The translations under genes and the position numbers were made by a program. From assembly GCF_937960835.1 (NCBI RefSeq), contig NZ_CALGPC010000012.1:1-64000 (forward strand): a stretch of DNA of 64,000 bases. Reading direction: 5' to 3'. The stretch comes from an uncultured Ferrovibrio sp. (GTDB lineage Bacteria > Pseudomonadota > Alphaproteobacteria > Ferrovibrionales > Ferrovibrionaceae). The notes beneath the pieces were generated by a model that was given only the letters and a program-made list of their open reading frames with translations, had not been told where the DNA came from and did not search any database. Positions 62,041 through 64,000 of the stretch are shown here, in pieces. The first letter of the stretch is position 1, and the number at the start of each line of letters is the position of its first letter.

Positions 62041-63393
62041 CTAGCGCATCTCGAAAAGCTCCTGATGGAAGCGATCGAGCGGGAAGCCGCGGGCAACGGC
62101 GGCATCTCGAATGGCATCGCCGAAGCGGACCGGTCCAGAGAACCAGATATCGGCTTCCTTCCAGTCGGGCACCATCTCTTCGAGGCGGTCCAGCGTCAGT
62201 CTGCCGCTTTGCTGCTCGACCATCAGATGAAAGCGCACGCCTGCCTGTTCGGCGAGTTGCCGGATATTGTCAATGAAGGCTTCCGCTGGCGCGCGGGTCG
62301 TGTAGATCAGATCCACCTGTCCGGCGATCTGCCGGTTGGCCAGCCCATGCAGCCCTGCAATGAACGGCGAAATTCCCATGCCGCCGCCGATCCAGATCTG
62401 CCGCTCGCGGCCGCTCTTGAAATTGAACCGCCCGTAGGGGCCTTCAACGGTGACGTTCTGGCCGGCGAAGAGACGCTTGGGCAGGGTCTTCGTGTAATCG
62501 CCCAAACCCTTGATGCTGAAGCTGAGCCGCCCGTCGCGCTGCCAGGCCGAGGTGATCGTGAATGGATGCGCGCCTTCCGGACCGCCGAAATTGACGAAGG
62601 CGAACTGCCCGACATCGTGCCCCGGCCAGGCCGTGGCCAGACGAATTCCGACATCCAGCACGCCGTTGGCCTCGTGATAATGCAGCGTCTCGATGACGCC
62701 CGCGGCCTTGCGATCCGCACCGATGCGGCGGAACAGTGAGATGAATGCTGCCGCTGCGCCAAGTCCCATCAGCGCGGCCAGCAGCCATCCCACAGGCTCC
62801 GACCAGTAGCTCCGATCCATCAGGATGACCGAATGGAAAATCAGCGCCAGATAGGTTGCGGACAAAAGCCGGTGGGCCTGAAAGAACGCGCGATACGGAA
62901 CCCGTTTCCACAAAGCCAGCGCCACCAGCACCAGCAGGACGTAAAAACCCCACTCGCCGATATCCTCGGCTATGCCGCGCCAATCGCGGAAAGGATCCAA
63001 GCCCGTTGCCGCCGCGGCGCGCGGCGTTGTGGAGCGCGGCCGCGGCTCCAGCCAGCCCTGCTGCACCGCCCAGCGCGGCGCGTTCTCGGCCAGCCAGTGG
63101 AGAATGGCGAATATCGCGCCAGCGATGCCGAGCCATTTATGCAGGCGGTAGAATTTATCGAGGCCGCCCAGAATGGATTCAATCTGAACCGGACGCGACG
63201 CCAGGATCACCGCGATCGACATGCTGCCGATCGCCAGAATGCCGGTGAAATAAACGATGCTGCTGCGCAGCCGCCAGAAACCGGAAGTCAGCGCTTCCGC
63301 TGGAATGCTGATAAGCCATGAGGCTGCCACGACGAGAATGATGGCGATAAAAATGAGTCGCAGTCGCGAAACGGCATTCATGACGTTCTCCAT
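62041..63393 (-). CDS. Membrane ferric-reductase-domain flavoprotein (ferredoxin reductase family)
   Basis: 450 residues. N-terminal six-helix ferric-reductase domain with heme-type histidine pairs (LHKWLGIAGAIFAILHWLAE and FQAHRLLSATYLALIFHSVI). An FAD-binding barrel (HPFTITSAWQRDGRLSFSIK; then EGPYGRFNF) and an NAD(P)-binding domain (IWIGGGMGISPFIAGLHGLA) follow. It moves electrons from NAD(P)H across or within the inner membrane. The architecture is that of NOX/FRE-like enzymes. The start could also be the Met four codons later. Acceptor unknown. Ends 9 bases from the convergent monooxygenase stop. Confidence 0.88.
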   Translation of the reverse strand: MENVMNAVSRLRLIFIAIILVVAASWLISIPAEALTSGFWRLRSSIVYFTGILAIGSMSIAVILASRPVQIESILGGLDKFYRLHKWLGIAGAIFAILHWLAENAPRWAVQQGWLEPRPRSTTPRAAAATGLDPFRDWRGIAEDIGEWGFYVLLVLVALALWKRVPYRAFFQAHRLLSATYLALIFHSVILMDRSYWSEPVGWLLAALMGLGAAAAFISLFRRIGADRKAAGVIETLHYHEANGVLDVGIRLATAWPGHDVGQFAFVNFGGPEGAHPFTITSAWQRDGRLSFSIKGLGDYTKTLPKRLFAGQNVTVEGPYGRFNFKSGRERQIWIGGGMGISPFIAGLHGLANRQIAGQVDLIYTTRAPAEAFIDNIRQLAEQAGVRFHLMVEQQSGRLTLDRLEEMVPDWKEADIWFSGPVRFGDAIRDAAVARGFPLDRFHQELFEMR

Positions 63394-63500
63394 CAGCCTC
63401 TGGAGCGACGAATGACCGGCAATCCAGTCAATTCAAGTATCTGTACTCTATCCCACTATGGCCTTGACCAAGGTCAATCACTGGACATCCGGCAAAGAAA

Positions 63501-63528
63501 AAACCCGGCGGACTGCGCCGCCGGGTTT
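63501..63528 (-). terminator. Intrinsic terminator of the right-edge acyl-CoA ligase
   Basis: AAACCCGGCGG (63501-63511) pairs with CCGCCGGGTTT (63518-63528) with a six-base loop; minus strand continues TTTCTTTGCC after the stem. It ends the transcript of the partial gene at the window edge. Confidence 0.9.
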
Positions 63529-63556
63529 CAGTGCCCGCAACTCTGCGTGTTTGACC

Positions 63557-64000
63557 TTACGCGCCGGGCGTCGGCAGCTTGTAATCCTTGTACTGCTCGC
63601 GCAGCTTGGTCTTGAGCAGCTTGCCGGTGGCGGTGTGCGGCAGTTCGTCGACGAAGACGATATCGTCCGGCAGCCACCATTTGGCAACCTTGCCTTCCAG
63701 GAAGGCCAGCAGCTCTTCCTTGGTGGTTTCCTGGCCGGCCTTCTTGATCACCAGCAGCAGCGGACGTTCCTGCCACTTGGCATGCGGAACGCCGATCACC
63801 GCCGCTTCCTGCACGGCCGGATGACCTACCGCGGCATTTTCCAGATCGATGGACGAAATCCATTCGCCGCCCGACTTGATCACGTCCTTGGCACGGTCGG
63901 TGATCTGCATGTAGCCGTCGGGGTCCAGGGTCGCGACGTCGCCGGTGGTGAACCAGCCTTCATCGTCGAGGATCTTGCCGCCCTCGCCCTTGAAGTAGCC
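63557..64000 (-). CDS. Acyl-CoA ligase (AMP-forming), C-terminal part, cut by window edge
   Basis: About 147 codons visible, with the 5' part beyond the edge. GYFKGEGGKILDDEGWFTTG (motif A7 region), GYMQITDRAKDVIKSGGEWI with the hinge and motif A8, and the catalytic lysine region LPHTATGKLLKTKLREQYKD are present. The SGGEWISS form is typical of medium/long-chain fatty-acid-type ligases. A second acid-activating enzyme near the liv cluster. Frame is open across the edge. Confidence 0.9.
   Translation of the reverse strand, partial: GYFKGEGGKILDDEGWFTTGDVATLDPDGYMQITDRAKDVIKSGGEWISSIDLENAAVGHPAVQEAAVIGVPHAKWQERPLLLVIKKAGQETTKEELLAFLEGKVAKWWLPDDIVFVDELPHTATGKLLKTKLREQYKDYKLPTPGA

Overview
The window is a GC-rich (low-to-mid 60s percent by eye) chromosomal segment of an alphaproteobacterium, most likely a Rhodospirillales-type organism; Ferrovibrio or a relative is possible, but I cannot fix the genus from sequence alone. 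Evidence for the class: an mreBCD-mrdA-rodA operon next to leuA, ilvB-ilvN-ilvC behind miaA, glyQ-glyS-ppdK in one run, hflK-hflC-degP together, a DMEST-type SerB, and several alphaproteobacterial families (DUF1013-like, DUF3606, MsrQ, ApbC-type Mrp).

Region 1 (1-4300) is an accessory island with lower GC and poorer coding order. An IS3-family element runs off the left edge and has landed in the 3' end of an unknown 285-codon gene. Next come a frameshifted unknown membrane-protein gene, a lone TniQ-family gene, and a repeat-rich non-coding stretch. Region 2 (4300-15550) is a mixed metabolic stretch: flavin reductase, an EF-hand membrane protein, a CorA channel with a long odd leader, a divergent LysR/MDR-oxidoreductase pair with a visible operator-like palindrome, a GNAT, a small coiled-coil gene, a DUF1593 exported protein, DUF3606, a methyltransferase and tRNA-Lys(CTT).

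Region 3 (15676-22885) is the cell-shape operon mreB-mreC-mreD-mrdA-rodA behind leuA, all on the minus strand. Region 4 (23517-31895) holds an SDR, an unusual DUF1013-like fusion gene with foreign base composition, an SCP-x type thiolase, and the miaA-ilvB-ilvN-ilvC branched-chain block divergent from serB. Region 5 (32022-47928) is housekeeping: 3-hydroxybutyrate dehydrogenase, a ClpP paralogue, degP-hflC-hflK, Mrp, msrQ, ppdK with a histone-H1-like Lys/Ala tail, glyS, glyQ, a TrmN6-like methyltransferase, a long-chain polyprenyl diphosphate synthase and tRNA-Pro(CGG).

Region 6 (47973-64000) is a transport and acid-activation cluster. It has an EamA exporter, four tandem paralogous type-I periplasmic binding proteins each with its own hairpin terminator, a long-chain-type acyl-CoA ligase, and livF-livG-livM-livH. 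The livH gene appears to start at CTG, and a perfect 15-bp palindrome lies just upstream. A metallo-beta-lactamase-fold hydrolase, an FAD monooxygenase, a membrane ferric-reductase-like flavoprotein and the 3' part of another acyl-CoA ligase follow. Together these suggest uptake of a family of organic acids followed by CoA activation and oxidation; the substrate is not visible.

I found no CRISPR array, rRNA operon, prophage or complete recognised defence system. The items closest to something undescribed are the TniQ island, the DUF1013-like fusion, the quadruple binding-protein array and the PPDK tail.
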